Shown one piece after another: positions 21,311 through 33,239 of a stretch of DNA of 64,000 nt. A model generated the notes under the pieces. That model did not search any database. It was not told the origin of the DNA and worked only from the letters and a program-made list of their open reading frames with translations. The stretch is from Malania oleifera (lineage: Eukaryota > Streptophyta > Magnoliopsida > Santalales > Ximeniaceae), in assembly GCF_029873635.1 (NCBI RefSeq), contig NC_080420.1:56314457-56378456 (forward strand), given 5' to 3'. Position 1 is the stretch's first letter; the number at the start of each line of letters is the position of its first letter. Made by a program: the position numbers and the translations under genes.

Positions 21311-22600
21311 CCCAAAATCAGCACAGTGGATGAAGACATCAAACGTATACCCCTAAAAGGCAACCAAGAGAGGTGCGTGCAGATCGAGAGCCACCTACCT
21401 GACACCTTGACAGCAGAACTAAGCGAGCTTCTAGGCAAATTCGCAGACGTGTTCGCCTGGTCGACCGAAGATATGCTGGGTATTGACCCTGCAATCATAG
21501 AGCATAGGTTACAAGTTGACCCCAACCACTAGCCTGTAAAATAGAAGAAAAGAAGCTTCGCGATTGAGCGAATCAAGGTAATTGATGAAGAGTTGACGAA
21601 GCTAGTGCAAGCCAAGTTTGTCAAGGAGGTTAAATATCCGGAGTGGTTAAGCAACGTGGTTCTAGTAAGGAATCCAAATGGAAAAAGGCGCACCTGCACA
21701 GATTTCACAGACCTAAATAAGGCATGTTCGATGGATAGTTTCCCTCTCCCCCGAATTAATTAGCTGGTGGATTTGACCTCCGAGCATGAACTTCTCAGCT
21801 TTATGGATGCCTGCTCGGAATACAATTAAATCTCAATGCATCGAGCTAATGAAGAGAAAACCTCCTTTACCATCGAGAGAGGGCTATATTGTTACCGAGT
21901 AATGCCCTTCGAATTAAAAAATGCAGGGGCCATATACCAAAGATTGGTGAATAGGATATTTAAAGATCAACTCGGAAAAACGATGGAGGGATACGTACAC
22001 GACATGGTAGTGAAAAGTTTAAAAGCGGAGGAGCACTACAAAGATCTGAGGGAGACGTTTGATCTGTTGCGCAGGTACCAAATGAAACTAAACCCTTCAA
22101 AGTGCTTGTTTAGTGTTTCTGCAGGAAAATTTCTTAGGTTTATGGTGATGCACAGAGGGATAGAAGCCAACCTGGACAAAATAAGGGCGCTGCTAAAAAT
22201 GGAGGCCCCACGGACGAAGAAGGAGATCCAAATCTTAATAGGAAGGATAGCCTTCCTCAGCAGATTTGTCTCCTGCTCAGGAGACAAAGGCCTACCCTTC
22301 TTCAAGGCATTAAGGAAGAAATGAGGATTTGAATGGAGGGAGGAGCAGAATAGAGCCTTCTAACAGCTTAAATAGTATCTTGGCTCTCCACCTCTACTAA
22401 CCAAGGCGAAGACGGGAGAAGACCTCTACTTATATATAGCTTCGATGACAAATGTGGTCAGCTCGGTCCTAGTTCGAGAAGAAGGTAGGCAACACAGACC
22501 CATATACTACACTAACAAGGTGCTGAGTGGAGCCAAGAAGAATTATAGTACGGCTGAAAAGGAGAAGACAGACAAGTACAATCAAAAAGCATGAATACCT
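21311..22600 (+). pseudogene. Tat reverse transcriptase, catalytic motif mutated, truncated in RNase H
   Basis: Readable blocks: SHLPDTLTAELSELLGKFADVFAWS (21390-21462); EWLSNVVLVRNPNGKRRTC (21640-21697); YCYRVMPFELKNAG (about 21888-21930); and a catalytic box reading GYVHDMVVKS at 21989-22020, where YVDD is expected. The first Asp is replaced by His (CAC), which alone should abolish polymerisation. In-frame stops at 21529, 21541, 21761 and 21826 replace expected residues, three of them Gln. The RNase H start (GEDLYLYIAS...) is cut near 22590 with no integrase after it. Confidence 0.85.
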
Positions 22601-23143
22601 GGTACGTGGTGTGTTTGATCTTCATTGAAAGGACGTCGGGAAGAGAATATTAAGCCTAGAAAAATCTTTTACATGAACCTCCTTACATAGTGCAGGGGCG
22701 AAACGGGTTGGCTCGTGAAAAATACCCTTATTAAAAACCACCGAGACTGGGGGATGCACTGCTACAACGTCCTCCGCAAAAGGAGCCTCACTCTCGCCTA
22801 CAGCGGTCGCTTCCCTCTAAGATGACTCTCCTTCGAGCTCCCTTCTCTTCTTCTTACTCTTGCTCACCCTTTGTTTTTTAGCTTCTCCCATGAGAGATTC
22901 CTACTTGTTAAACTTCATATCTGCAAAGGTAGAAGAGGAGGTAAGAATTCCAAAAACAACAGAAACATCTTGATATATATACATTATAAGATCAAAGGCA
23001 AGACAAGACTTGGAGAAATGGGGTTGATCCCCTACTGCACAAGGACTCGCTCCTTGAGCAGCTCCTCATGAGGGACTATCCCCTACTGACCAAGGGCTCA
23101 GAGCTCTTTTAGGATGACCTACTCGCAGGGAGAGAGCATCGGA
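22601..23143 (+). mobile_element. Tat non-coding region before the solo LTR
   Basis: Contains an ACCGAGACTGGGGGATGCAC block that I associate with Tat 3' regions, and repeated CTCCTTGAGC / CCCTACTG motifs. No gene. It ends in TCGGA, the target site of the solo LTR. Confidence 0.6.
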
Positions 23144-25253
23144 TGTAATGACCTGCTTAATTTCCATAGATTTGTTTTCCATAATATAATAAAAACATAA
23201 TCCACCTGAACTCGTGGGTACCAGGGATATAACAGAAATACAAAATGGAAACCTACACAGCAGGAAATACAAAAATCATAATAACTCATAACACCATACA
23301 CAATATCATCCCTCATAATACCAGAGTTACTACATCCATTATATACACATCCCAAATAAGAAAGACCTGAGGACATTTCCCACAAAATCCAACCATCTCC
23401 ACCAAAACTTACCCTTCAGAGAGGGCAGATCCATGTACAATATCAGCAGAGCTTTACCCGCTCTCTTATCAGGGGCTCCTGAAATGTTTATGAAATTCGG
23501 GGTGAGACACCTCTTAGTAAGGGAAATAAATTAATACTAGTGTGTGGCAACACGAGTATTTATGTGTTCTATATAAAATCATACATAAACATATCAGTAT
23601 AACAATCTGTATCATATCTGGGAAACATATATTTTCAAATCATTGTAGAACATACATGATTTTCATAAATATAATTCATCTCGTATAACATAATATGAAA
23701 AAAATCCTGGTAGGTTAGCTGGTTGTTGTCATATATTACCCCCACATGACTGGGTTGTGTGGCCTGAAGGCAGGACTTGACAATGGTTGGCCGACCACTG
23801 CCAAGTCAAGAGTACAGTCTGTAAATCCAATGGGTCTGCCAGACCTGGTCCGTACACCAGGGATGCTCATACGCTTCTTAAAACCACATCGACCATCCAA
23901 TCTCACACCACTCCGTACAGCTGCATTAACACAAATATCATGATAAATCACAAACACATAGCATCAATATCGTGCAAGTGCTAGCCTAAACCAAGTCAAC
24001 TGGGTTCTAATAACATATAGCATATACTAAAACTGAGATACATGGATATTTCATACCATTAATTATCAAATCAATCATATCATTTTGCATGTATACATAT
24101 ATCATGAAAATCATCGGCCTGTACACCGGTATTTCACATTTTACCATAGTTCGGCCCATACGTCAACAAATCATATCCATAGCTCAGTTCGCACACTGGA
24201 AAATCATATCCATAGCTCGTCCCGTATGCCGGTAAATCATATACATAACTCAGCCCATACGCTAGCAAATCATATACATAGCTCAGCCCGTGCGCCGGCA
24301 AATCATATACATAGTACGGCCTATACGCTGGCAAAACATATCCATAACACGGCCCGTACGTCGAAAAACATATAAAAATCTCAGCTCGTACGCCGGTTTT
24401 CCATTATAAAAATCCATATCTTTATCATATTCCCAAAAAATAGTATTTCATAATAATTTCCACTCATGCCACACGAAACAGTTTTTTCATATATTTCACA
24501 TACCATCATTTTCAGCAGTATTTCCCAAATATAAAACATATATAAATATATTTATTTTCCTGAAATCAAATGATGTAATAACATACATACATTTTCATAA
24601 AATAACTAGCTTAGTTTATCCCCTTACCTGATTCCTGAAAAGCCCTCAAGAGAAATACTCCTGCACCCGTAGGGTTCCCTGCTCAACACCCCGAAAACGA
24701 CATTTCTTAGAACTAAAGTTTAGTATTTCTACGCGTACTACGCTTTCTACAACTATCAAATAGCCAAATACTGAGTAGAAAGTCTTACCCTGAATCTGAG
24801 ATGGTTTCCAACTCAGCCCCACTAACGATCCACTCCAGCAGATTTGAAGAGAACTCTCCCAAGAGTGTCGTGGTGGCTTCAGATCGTCAAACTGGCTTAA
24901 ATCCAGCCCAGAAACTTAGAAAGAAGGAGGAAAAAGCGAAGGGGGAGAGAGAGAGTGAATTTTGAGGCCAAAATAAGCTGAAAAATCGTGTTTAACACTA
25001 TTTATACACTGGCCTTCGTCGACGAGCCACATAATCTCATCGACGAGGCCAAGAAGAAGACTCGTCGACGAACTCTCTCCTCATCAACGAAATTCAGAAT
25101 CACCAAAAACCCTCTCTCGGTATTTTCTCACCGACGAGACACATCCTCTTCGACGAGCCCAATAGGCCTGCTACCCCTTTCTTTATCCCTTCCAATTTCT
25201 ATTTCCTCCCTCTCTAATTTTATTTAAATATTATAATTATTCGAGTCACTACA
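23144..25253 (-). mobile_element. Solo Tekay-like LTR inside Tat, TSD TCGGA/TCAGA
   Basis: A 2110-bp LTR with TGTAATGACC at 23144 and GTCACTACA at 25253. It is flanked by TCGGA (23139-23143) and TCAGA (25254-25258), one CpG-type change apart. It shares GGGGTGAGACACCTCTTAGTAAGG with the other Tekay LTRs. A 33-bp minisatellite lies at 24135-24400. TATA-like sequence at 24999-25007 lies next to GTCGACGAG palindromes (25012-25160). No internal region, so it is a solo LTR. Confidence 0.85.
24135..24400. repeat. 33-bp minisatellite inside solo LTR
   Basis: Units start at 24168, 24201, 24234, 24267, 24300 and 24333, an exact 33-bp period. Each contains AAATCATATMCATAGCTCA and a CGTACGCCGG-like core. 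Because 33 is a multiple of three, frames stay open on both strands (24085-24375 plus; 24134-24334 minus); these are not genes. Confidence 0.9.
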
Positions 25254-26489
25254 TCAGATGTATATAATGCACCCAAGCTAGAAGAAAAAGAAGAAATAGG
25301 TAAGCAATAGGTACCTACACACAACCCTTGCATACGTAATAATTAAATAAAGTGAAGAGAATGTCACCATCAAGAGGAGCAGACCAAACATGAGAGCTAG
25401 TATAATTCAACTCCATGGATACAAAGAAATACTAGGACTTCCAATTGTGTATGGAAAAGATGCTCGGAGTAAAGAGTTTATAGCCAGGCAAAGAGCTGAA
25501 GTAGCATAGTTCCTTCTCCACAGAGTGCGTTCTCATTTGGAAGCAACTCTGAATGAGAGGCACCGAGGGCTAATGACTTTGTCTGAGCAGGAGAACTTCA
25601 AACCACACTAGAGTAAGGTAGGAGTTCGAAACAAGCTCTGAGGGGGCTATGCGATAAAAACGTAATACATCATAAATGAAAGGGGGAAAAGAAAGTCTAA
25701 GACCTAAGTCCAAGTAGTCCGTATACAAACAGAGCTCACTGGGGCTAGGATCAAGTGCCGACTCTGAGCTACTGGGCAACCTAATACTAATGTTTGCGGG
25801 AATAGCAAAAAAGTACCAAACATTTTGTATATTGGAGGAGGACAGATCACACCGAGCGTTCTTTACTATGACCGGAGCCCTCACTGGGTCCGATGAAGAA
25901 TCCATCACAAAATCGAAGTTTAGAGAAAACGAAACAAGCAATTAATGCAAACGAATCAAACAAGTGAGCTTCCCACAAAAACAAGGAAGACATTGTACTA
26001 AATATGATCAAACTGATAGACTTTGCATAAAAACACGATAGACACTATGCAAAAACAAATCAAAAAGGCAAACTTTTAATAAAAACAGCGAAGAACATAA
26101 AGAACAAGGCAAATATACAATGCCACACATAAGCAGAAAAAAAAAAGAAAAAAAAAAAACCATGGAAAGGGCAGAAGGAGAGCATATCTAGCAGAAATAA
26201 GGAACCCTTTGGGTGAGATGATAAGCGAATGAAGGAGCTCATGCCTTTATAGAGAAAAGCCAGCACGAATCCCCGAGGAAGTTGGCATCTCAATGAGGCA
26301 GCAATGCAGAACCCGGGTGTGCGTCTCGAGAGAAAAGAAATAAAAAATACCCGTACATACGTTGACATGGGGCTAATTCCAAGAATTTGTGACTTCCTGA
26401 GGTACGACCGATTTGATGTGCACTTATTACACACTTGTAGGACGGAAAAGGTCACAAAAATATTGCAACGTCGCTTCAAAAGTGGTCAG
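25254..26489 (+). mobile_element. Tat internal region between the two Tekay insertions
   Basis: Apart from the antisense ORF at 25570-25941 no coding sequence is convincing. A poly-A-like purine run lies at 26139-26160. Confidence 0.5.
25570..25941 (-). CDS. Antisense ORF of Tat, gypsy-type 'Transposase_28'-like fragment
   Basis: A 123-codon minus-strand frame in a plus-strand element. Residues about 70-112 read CLYTDYLDLGLRLSFPPFI, then DVLRFYRIAPSELVSNSY. This matches the conserved core (LRFPLPPF..VL..Y.IAPSQL.PNSW) of the plant family called putative gypsy-type transposon (PF04195). Some Tat-lineage elements are known to carry an extra ORF in antisense orientation downstream of pol, and the position fits that. 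The frame ends soon after this core, so it is probably a truncated remnant. Its function is unknown in the family. Confidence 0.65.
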   Translation of the reverse strand: MLVSFSLNFDFVMDSSSDPVRAPVIVKNARCDLSSSNIQNVWYFFAIPANISIRLPSSSESALDPSPSELCLYTDYLDLGLRLSFPPFIYDVLRFYRIAPSELVSNSYLTLVWFEVLLLRQSH

Positions 26490-26634
26490 ACTAACAGCCT
26501 CATAAATGAGCATAGCCCATTAGGTAGATGATGACCAATTGATGAGCACGACTCGTGAGGTTCGGCAACCGCCCATCAAATGAACACAGCTCATTAAGCA
26601 GATGAGGCCCAACTAACGAGAATGACCCGTGAGG
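26490..26634. repeat. 74-bp hairpin array, left part
   Basis: About two units of the array that continues at 36642-36960, containing GATGAGCACGACTCGTGAGG and AATGAACACAGCTCATT motifs. The Tekay array inserted within it; TGAGG at 26630-26634 is the duplicated target. Confidence 0.8.
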
Positions 26635-26671
26635 TGAAATGACATGCTTATCTTATCATATATCAAACCAC

Positions 26672-27496
26672 CACGGTCTGCTATCCCTACTTCAGATTCA
26701 GGAACTTCTCTATCTTAGCTTCCCTGGACAAGGATAGGAAATACCTGTCGAATAATGTCTCCTTAAACCGCTCCCATGTCATATCTTCATGTACTGTCCT
26801 CTACTGCTCTAAGAGTTTCACCGCCATCCACCATCTCTCGGGCTCTCCAATCAGTCTATAGGTAGCAAACAATACCCTCTATTCCTCTGTACACTGCAGC
26901 ACTGCAAAGACTTTTTCGATCTCCTACACCCAGTTTTCAACGACTGTAGGTTCAGTTCCTTCTGAGAAAGCTGGAGGATTCATCTTAATGAATTTCTCGA
27001 TAGAGCTATCATGGCCTGCAGATGAACCACCCGACTCCCTAGAATTCCTAGCAATTTTCGTCATAACCTATTGTGCCATGTTGCTTAAAACTGCATCTGA
27101 ATCATTGCCCACAGTGCCTGAGGGTCCACCACCCTCATTCCCACTTGTATGGGCACTACTGCCACCGGGGTCCATCCTGAAAAAAAAAAAAAAAAAACTT
27201 AACTCAGAACCCCTATCACCATAACATATCATCCAACTAATAATATATCCCCATTTAATTCATCTCTTCTGGTCTTAATTCAAGGTTCAATCCTACAACC
27301 TAGATACCTAACCCGACGATAGTTTACCATAACTTTCTTGAAATCGTTGCCCTAAGAAAATTACACAAACCACCATGGAAGTCCTGCATCTAGACTACAA
27401 AACCAGACCTCAAATCCCCTTATCCTATACTCTGGTATTATTACTGCTGCATTCTAAAGTCTACAGAACCTAGTATCCTAGGCTCTGATACCAAAT
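26672..27496 (-). pseudogene. Second, partial gag copy of the Tekay array with its own PBS
   Basis: Colinear with 33794-34609, including the CTCGATAGAGCT region and the 5' gag start near 27174. The PBS TGGTATCAGAGC lies on the minus strand at 27482-27493, directly before LTR B. An A18 run interrupts it just before the gag start (27180-27197). The 3' half of gag and all pol are deleted. Confidence 0.85.
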
Positions 27497-29190
27497 TGTA
27501 ATGACCTACTTATCTTATCATATATCAAAACATAATCAATAACAAAGTCAACCTGAACCCGTGGGTAACGGGGACACACCTGATATTCACAACGGAAACC
27601 TAAGCAGCAGTAAATGTAAATCACATTCTCAAACCATAAAATACATAATACCAAAGTCAACTAAATCCCAAAATACTGTGTTTATATACAATCTCCTAAA
27701 AATACAAAAATGTCACTAGGATCGCACATCAAAATCTCCTGATCCTAGTTCAGACCCTCTTAGTAGGGTAGTACCACACTATCTTAACGGCGGCCTCGAT
27801 CCGCTGATCTTTTTGAGTTTCTTGAAAATTATTTAAGTTCAGGGGCGAGACACTTCTCAGTAAGGGAAAATACACTAAATATAGTCGTGTGGCAACATGA
27901 ATATTTGATGCAATTATACATCTACAGTACATTCCATATACTTGAAAACATTCATCATAACATACTGAATAATCTTATACTTTCGTACTTTCTGATAAAT
28001 CATACAGTTCATAAAATGTCTGATATAGCTAATAATACTGAAAATTCACCCAAGATGTATAGCTAGCTGATGTCATGTGTTACCCCTTATGACGGGTTGT
28101 GCAGCCCAAAGGCGGGACATGACAATGGCTGGCCGAGCACTGCCATGTCAAAAATGTCTGTAAGTACGATGGGCTTGCCACACCCTGGTTCGGACTGCCA
28201 GGTGGACGTCTACAACTCTACACTGAAAGCCACATCGACTTTTTATCTCCCACCCCTTCGTGGGGTGGTTAGCACAAATTTGAACATAGTAATATGATTT
28301 ATATAGCTACGGTACCGTGCTCCTATAATTGAACTGAACTATCATCTAGGTTTTGATAATACATAATACATGATAATATATAGTTTACCGTAAATAGATT
28401 GATAGCATTTTCTGTAATAGCGTAAATACATACGACCTAGCGCCGTTTACTTTCATAACTGTGGTCTCGCGCTAAAATCATACATATACACAGCCTCACG
28501 CCGGTTATCAATCACGGCCTTGCGCTGAACATTCTATACATATCATTCTGAATAAATAATCCATTTATCATGTATTTTAAAACTATAATGTACTGCAATA
28601 TTTCATAACTTCTGAAAATCATACTTCTTTCATAAAATTACCATAACATAATATTTATCATGTAAAATAATATTCATGCCACACAATGTTGAATAAAATA
28701 TACATTTCATTCTAAAATCGTATTTCCTGTATAACAGCAGTATTTTCCCAAACATGCATTTTCTTAATAATATTCAAATATAATACATGCTTTCCTGAAA
28801 ATTAATTTGCTAATAAATAATAATAATTTGCATGGAAAATAATGCTTTAATTTATTCCCTTACCTGACACTGAAAAGAAACCCCCTAAAACGCGCTCGTC
28901 CTGCACCCGTAGGGTTGCTCGCTCAACACCCTAAATTTAACAATTCCCATAACTAAATTTTAGTATTTTCCTGTGAATAACATTTTCTATAACTATAGTA
29001 AGACCAAATTTGGCATAAAAAGCCTTACTTGAAGCAAGAGACGAATCTCAACTCTGCCCTACCAATGATCTGCTCCGGTAGAATTGGAGAGAACTTTCCC
29101 AGGAGCATCCGGTGGCCTCAGATCATCGATCTGACGAATGATGGGACTGAAATCGAAAAGAGAGAGAGAGAGGATAGAGAAACCATAGGA

Positions 29191-29253
<63 letters not shown>

Positions 29254-29565
29254 TGAGTGTCGAATTTCCACTAAAAAAAGGAAGTTTAGCCTAGTTATAC
29301 ACTGGCCTTCATTGACGAGCCACGCCACCTTATCGACGAGGTCAAGAAGGCACTTCGTCAACGAACTCTCACCCCTCGTTGATGAAATTCAAAGATGGGC
29401 AAATAGTCTCTCGATATTTTCTCGTCGACGAAGCACACCCTCGTCAACAAGCCCAGTATGCAATGTCGTGAAGCGTCCATCGACGAACACCTATTGTGCC
29501 CCCCTTTTAATTTCCTTTTCCTCCCTATTTATTATTTAAATACCATTATTCTTTGGGTCATTACA
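27497..29565 (-). mobile_element. Tekay LTR B (middle LTR of the tandem array)
   Basis: 2069 bp, TGTAATGACC to GGTCATTACA. It is highly similar to LTR A. TATA-like AGTTATAC (about 29297-29304), palindromes at 29308-29490, and a (GA)n tract at 29193-29251 mark the promoter region in minus orientation. Confidence 0.9.
29193..29251. repeat. (GA)n microsatellite in LTR B
   Basis: 59-bp GA run, (CT)n on the element strand, about 45 bp downstream of the TATA-like box. Open frames across it are spurious. Confidence 0.95.
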
Positions 29566-29819
29566 TTCTCACCTCATAAAATTTCGTCCTCGAAATTTAT
29601 TATTCATATAACTCATCCCTTAAGGCACAACGGTCTACTTATTTTTATTACTTACCCTCACTTATGGAGGAGGAATACCGTGGTTACATTTTGAGTCCTG
29701 AGAGATTACATAAATAAAAAAAAATTCCCCCAAAACTAAAATACTACTTACTAACTAAAGTATTACATGTACTTGCAAAAGAAATACCACATATTTTCTT
29801 ACATTTTTAAGTTATATCT

Positions 29820-30660
29820 GAACTTCTTGGAATAATTGTGGGCACTTCTTTCTGATCTGTTCCTCAAGCTCCTAAGAAGCCTCTTCTATTGCATGATTCC
29901 TCCATAGAACTTTTATTAGAGGAATCTTCTTATTACGTAATTCCTGTTCTCTTATATCCAGAATCTGCACCAATACATCCTCATAAATTAGCGAATCACT
30001 CAGCTCTAATTCGCCAAAATTGATTATATGAGAAGGGTCTGGGACGTATTTCCTCAGCATGGAAACATGGAATACGTCGTGCATCCTGGATAACGCTGGT
30101 GGTAAAGCTAACCTGTAGGCAACCGGTCACACCTTCTCTAAAATCTCAAATGGACCGATAAACCTAAGGCTAAGTTTACCTTTCCTTCCAAACCTCATAA
30201 CCCCTTTTAACCGAACTATTTTTAGAAATATATGATCACCAATATCAAATTCTAATTTCCTGCGGTGATTATCGGCATAACTCTTCTATCGGCTCTGAGC
30301 TGTACTAATTCTATCCCTAATTAGCTGAATCTTATCATATGCCTGCTGCACAAGCTCTGGTCTCACAACTCACTGCTCACCCATCTCGTCCCAATACAAA
30401 GGAGATCGACATCTCCTACCATATAAAGCCTCAAATGGTGCCATGTAAATGCTGGTCTGATGACTGTTATTATACGTGAACTCCATCAGTGGCATGAACT
30501 GAGTCCAACTACCCCAAAAATTTAATACACACGCATGGAGCATATCTTCCAATATCTGTATCATCATTTCAGTTTGTCCATCTGATTGAGGATGGAATGT
30601 TGTGTTAAACGATAGCTGAGACCCTAAAGCTTCTTGCAAACTTCTCCAGAACCATGACGT
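29820..30660 (-). pseudogene. Tekay integrase C-terminal part and chromodomain
   Basis: Minus-strand blocks: FNTTFHPQSDGQTEMMIQ and YGRRCRSPLYWDE at 30370-30640 are the integrase core end and linker. HDVFHVSMLRKYVPDPSHI at 30030-30084 and a chromodomain reading EDVLVQILDIREQ, KIPLIKVLWRNH and ELEEQIRKKCP at 29840-29990 follow. A TAG replaces the expected Trp before ELEE. Chromodomains of this class guide integration to heterochromatin, consistent with this nest. Confidence 0.85.
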
Positions 30661-31200
30661 GAAATGCAGATCTCAATCTAACACTATGGACACAAGCACT
30701 CCGTGAGAACGGACTCTCTCCTAAATGTAAATCTCTGCCAAATGGTTAAGGGACTAGCTAATCTTGATAGGGAGGAAATGGGCGGTCTTAGTTAACTGAT
30801 CTACTATCACCCAAATCGCATTCTGGTCATGCGATATCGAAGGCGGCCCTAAGACAAAGTCCATAGATATATGATCCCACTTCCACTCTGGGATAAATAG
30901 CCGCTGCAACTAACCCGTCGGCCTCTGGTGCTTAGCTTTTACCTGCTGGCATGTCAGGCACTGCGCTACATACTCAGTAATTTCCTTCTTCATACCACTC
31001 CACCAATAGAACTCTCACAGATCCCTGTACATTTTTGTACTTCTGGAATGAACCGTATACAAAGATTTGTAAGCCTCCTCCAAAATAGTCGACCTGATGC
31101 CAACATCAGTAGGAACATATAATCTAGAACGAAACTGTAAAGTTCCGTCATCTGAAATGCAGAATTCCTCACCTTGACCAGTCTGCACTCTATTTATCAA
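30661..31200 (-). pseudogene. Tekay integrase N-terminal and core, frame broken
   Basis: Contains VQTGQGEEFCISDDGTLQFRSRLYVP (read in two pieces at 31015-31190) and H2C2-type zinc-binding remnants further on. Several stops and frame changes separate it from the downstream core. Confidence 0.75.
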
Positions 31201-31760
31201 CTATGCTAATTCTGGGTATTTCTTCTGAGCGGCTTTAATTCTTTCCTGCGGAGTAGGTTGTACCACTAAATTGGAGATACATATTGGAGGATCACTCTCT
31301 ACCAACTCTATGCCGAGTCTCTCCAGATCCATCAAAATCGGATACTGGATCTCCATAATTGCTAACATTGGTCTCGTAGATTTCCTGCTCAAGGCATCAG
31401 CTACCACATTTGCTTTTCTTGGGTGGTAACTGATAGTACAATAAAAATCTTTAATAAACTCCAACCATATTCTCTATCTCATATTCAAGTCCATATGAGT
31501 GAAGAAATACTTTAAGCTCTTGTGGTCAGAGAAAATCTCATACTGCTCGACGTACAAGTAATGCCTCCAAATCTTTAATGCATGTACCACTGCATCCAAT
31601 TCAAGATCATGGGTAGGGTAGTTTTTCTCATATTCTTTCAACTGTCTAGACGTATACGCCACCACCCTGCCATGTTGCAACAATACACAGCCAAGACCCT
31701 TCAAGGACGCATCACTGTAAATGACATAACCTTCACCCCTTGATGGGATAATTAGAACTG
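31201..31760 (-). pseudogene. Tekay RNase H
   Basis: Two adjacent frames. The first reads [20 protein letters not shown], then [17 protein letters not shown] and [10 protein letters not shown] at 31474-31704. The second reads YHPRKANVVADALSRK at 31400-31450. This is the usual Ty3 order after RT. A single stop separates the pieces. Confidence 0.85.
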
Positions 31761-31929
31761 GTGCTGTGACAAGCCTCTACTTCAGTTCTTAAAAACTCTA
31801 CTCACAGCTGTCGTCCCAATCAAATCTCACATTCTTCCTAGTTAATCGTGTTAGAGGCCCTGACAAAGCTGAGAATCACTCAACGAAACGACGGTAATAA
31901 CCATCTAACCCCAAGAAACTCCTAATCTC

Positions 31930-32982
31930 CTAGACATTCCTTGGTCTAGTCCAATTCACTACTGCCTCAATTTTATTATGATCCACAGAAATTTCATCTC
32001 CTAAGATAACATGCCCCAAAAACACAACTTTTTTTAGCCAAAAGTCACATTTGCTGAACTTTGCATACAACTTCTTTTCCCTGAGCATCTGCAAAACCTG
32101 CCTCAAATGTATTTCATGCTCCTCATAGCTCCTCGAATAGACTAGTACATCATTAATAAAAACAACAACAAACTGATCTAAATATGGATGAAAATTCCTA
32201 TTCATCAAATCCATAAATATTGTAGGAGCATTCATCAGATCAAATGGCATAACAAAGAATTTGTAATGCCCATACCTGGTCCTAAAGGTCGTCTTCGATA
32301 CATCTTCTGCCCTTACCTTTACTTGATGGTAGCCTGATCTGAGGTCGATCTTAGAATACACCCGTGTACCCTAGAGCTGGTCAAACAAATCATTTATACG
32401 GGGTAGAGGATACTTGTTCTTGATTGTCACTTTATTAATCTCCCTATAATCTATACACATTCTCATAGATCTATCCTTCTTCAAAAATAGTATTGGAGCT
32501 CCCCACGGAGATACACTAGGTCGTATGAAATCATTGTCAAGTAAATTCTGCAACTGATCTTTCAATTTTGCCAACTCTGCCGGTGCCATTTGATACGGTG
32601 CTTTAGAAATCGACGCTGTACCAGGAAGTAGATCAATAGGGAAATCTACCTCACGATCAGGTGGCAAACCTGGTAATTCATCTGGAAACACATCAATAAA
32701 CTCCTTTACTACCAGTGTACTGGTGAGTTTCACTTCATTCCCTATCGTTTCCTTCACGAAGGCCACGAATCCTTGACAACCACTCAGGAGTAGTCTCCTT
32801 ACCTGGATAGCTGAGCCCATATGAGGTAAAGATTGTACTCGTGACCCTGTAAATCTAAATTTTGATATTCCTGGAGGTCTAAATATCACTTCTCTCGCAC
32901 GACAATCTATACTGGCAAAGTTAGCTACTAGCCAATCCATGTCGAAAATGATATCAAACCCATGCATACCCAGCACCACCAA
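31930..32982 (-). pseudogene. Tekay reverse transcriptase (plus protease tail), catalytic Asp mutated
   Basis: Two long open segments (32371-32982, 203 codons; 31930-32361, 143 codons) separated by one stop. The first runs from a protease tail ([19 protein letters not shown]) to [16 protein letters not shown] and the RT start [19 protein letters not shown]. The second holds [15 protein letters not shown] and the catalytic box, which reads [11 protein letters not shown] where FIDD is expected; the codon is AAT instead of GAT. This substitution should inactivate polymerisation. Apart from this and the stop, the domain looks well preserved, suggesting a recently lost copy. Confidence 0.9.
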
Positions 32983-33200
32983 ATCAACAAATAAAATCCT
33001 CCCCTAAATGTCAACTGAACAACCTCAGAGCATGATACTACACCTCACTGCTGACCCAGTTGGTGTAGCTACTAATAATTCAATATCTAATATTTATGTT
33101 TCAACCCCACACAATTTAACACACCCCAAAGATATGAATGAGTGTGTGGCTCCTGAGTCAAATAATGCAATAACTTTAAATGAAAACATATTAACCGTAC
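32983..33200 (-). pseudogene. Tekay protease N-terminal part
   Basis: A minus-strand frame including ALFDSGATHSFI-type sequence near 33125-33165, the catalytic DSGAT motif of Ty3 proteases. It is then frame-broken before joining the open segment at 32982. Confidence 0.75.
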
Positions 33201-33239
33201 CTTTCACCATGTCGCCGACCACCTCAGCATCACCCTATG

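Noticed and set aside
24085..24375. 96-codon plus-strand frame of His/Thr-rich repeats
   Set aside because: The 33-bp unit keeps all compatible frames open; it is LTR minisatellite.
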